Program-made: the position numbers and the translations under genes
Shown here: positions 5,285-6,180 of the stretch, one piece after another
How the letters are laid out: every line of letters begins with the position of its first letter
Numbering within the stretch: position 1 is the stretch's first letter
Assembly: GCA_027067015.1 (NCBI GenBank)
Contig: JAMOMS010000263.1
Location: forward strand, 1 to 6,180
Direction of reading: 5' to 3'
Origin: Campylobacterales bacterium
GTDB taxonomy: Bacteria; Campylobacterota; Campylobacteria; Campylobacterales; Hydrogenimonadaceae
DNA: 6,180 bases
Notes under the pieces: generated by a model
What the model was told of the DNA's origin: nothing
The model's database searches: none
What the model saw: only the letters and a program-made list of their open reading frames with translations

Positions 5285-6180
5285 ATGAAAATTTTGCTGA
5301 TCAATCAAAATCCCATTGTTTCGCGGCTGGTCGGCTTGAGCGCCCAAAAGGCCGATTTTGAGGTGAGTGAGGTACATTCGGTTGAGCAGGTCGGTTCGCT
5401 GGCCGGCTACCAGGTGATTATGGTGGATGACGCCATGTTGCCTGAAGATTTGCAAACGCTCAAAAGCCAGGCACCCGATGCCCGGTTTTGCCTGATTTAC
5501 GGCGATGAGGCGCAGAGGGCGGAGGGATTTGACCGCTATATCCAAAAACCCTTTTTGCCTACCGAAATGGTTGATCTGCTTAGTCAATTGCATGATGAGT
5601 TGACCATGCCGGGTGTCGAGGAGCAAAAGAGCGAAGAGGGTGAAGAGGAGAGCCTGGATCTGGAAGATCTGGACAAACTGCTTGAGGATGAGGATGAAGC
5701 GGATGCCGAATCGGCGCAGGATGAGGAGCTCATGGACTTTGACGCCCTTTTGGAAGGGTTGGACGAAGAGACAAAAGAGACGGATCCTGCCGGTTTGGAA
5801 GAGGATGTGGCCGATGAGACGGTCGATTTGGAAGCTTTAGATACGCAAAACCCGGAAGAAGCGCCTGAAAAAGAGGAAGAGAGCTTTGATGACCTGTTGG
5901 CGGATTTGGAAATGGATGAGCCGGCCAAAGCGCCTCAGGAGACGGCTGAGGAGATGAGTGATCTGGATGACCTGCTGGAAGAGTTGGATGATGATACGCA
6001 GGAGTCGGAGCAAGATGAAGATGAGAGCGTGGAGGTGACGGTAGATAGCGCGGAAGATGGCGGCGGGGTACTGGATGAGGCGCTGGTAAGCGAGGTGAAA
6101 GAACTGCTTGATGATGCCGAGGAAGAGAGTGAGGCGAGCGTGTCGGAAGCGCTTGAGGATCTTCCTGAAGTAGCGGAGAT
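5285..6180 (+). CDS. chePep: ChePep-like chemotaxis protein, receiver-like plus acidic region (partial)
   Basis: The gene is open to the right edge, so only its first 298 residues are seen. The start is ATG at 5285, after GGAAGG (5272-5277). Residues 1-105 resemble a CheY-type receiver: LLINQNPIVSR (4-14) in place of the acidic-pair strand, Asp49 of VDDAMLP at the phosphoacceptor position, and Lys88 in YIQKPF. The acidic pair that binds Mg is replaced by Asn7-Gln8 and the usual Thr/Ser is not evident, so normal phosphorylation is doubtful. From about 112 on, the protein is extremely rich in Glu and Asp, with five spaced motifs of the form hDDLLxxL (Leu pairs at 132, 155, 204, 230, 274). Position after fliR and this architecture match C. 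jejuni Cj1178c (highly acidic protein) and H. pylori HP0322, ChePep, a polar protein that controls flagellar rotation and chemotaxis. The assignment rests on recalled synteny and architecture. Confidence 0.8.
   Translation, partial: MKILLINQNPIVSRLVGLSAQKADFEVSEVHSVEQVGSLAGYQVIMVDDAMLPEDLQTLKSQAPDARFCLIYGDEAQRAEGFDRYIQKPFLPTEMVDLLSQLHDELTMPGVEEQKSEEGEEESLDLEDLDKLLEDEDEADAESAQDEELMDFDALLEGLDEETKETDPAGLEEDVADETVDLEALDTQNPEEAPEKEEESFDDLLADLEMDEPAKAPQETAEEMSDLDDLLEELDDDTQESEQDEDESVEVTVDSAEDGGGVLDEALVSEVKELLDDAEEESEASVSEALEDLPEVAE

Overview
The window looks like chromosomal DNA of a motile, moderately GC-rich member of the Campylobacterota (Epsilonproteobacteria). The main evidence is gene order: rpsB, tsf, a lone ABC ATPase, fliR, then a long highly acidic protein with a receiver-like N-terminus. 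From memory this matches Campylobacter jejuni Cj1182c to Cj1178c, and the last gene matches H. pylori ChePep (poly-E-rich protein). EF-Ts also has the extended form (about 350 residues) known from this group. The genus cannot be fixed. A flagellated, free-living or vent-type relative is plausible, because GC is well above that of Campylobacter or Helicobacter.

Layout. Bases 1-97 are a CRISPR leader with a TATAAT box. Bases 98-903 are a 13-repeat, 12-spacer CRISPR array read on the + strand; its last repeat is degenerate, and a strong intrinsic terminator follows at 907-948. No cas gene is in view, so any cas genes must lie left of the window or elsewhere. A short AT-rich gap leads to a small minus-strand gene (1004-1225) whose 3' end carries an exact 18-bp tandem duplication. 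It is divergent from bcp (1266-1736), a thioredoxin-dependent peroxiredoxin whose extended -10 promoter sits in the 40-bp intergenic gap.

From 1888 to the right edge runs a co-directional block. rpsB (ribosomal protein S2) and tsf (EF-Ts) form the classical translation operon, preceded by a hairpin-rich leader. An ATPase of the LolD/MacB/FtsE class follows 8 nt after tsf with no Shine-Dalgarno sequence and a GC-rich hairpin inside its start region. fliR (flagellar export gate) overlaps the ATPase by 4 nt. After a 91-bp gap that may hold its own promoter, a chePep-like gene runs off the right edge. The block joins protein synthesis, an orphan transporter ATPase and two flagellar/chemotaxis genes on one probable transcript.

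Nothing here is clearly a new system. The items most worth a second look are the repeated FliM-like leucine/acidic motifs in the ChePep-like protein, the terminator ending the CRISPR transcript, the in-frame tandem duplication, and the structured leader and junction RNAs around rpsB-tsf.
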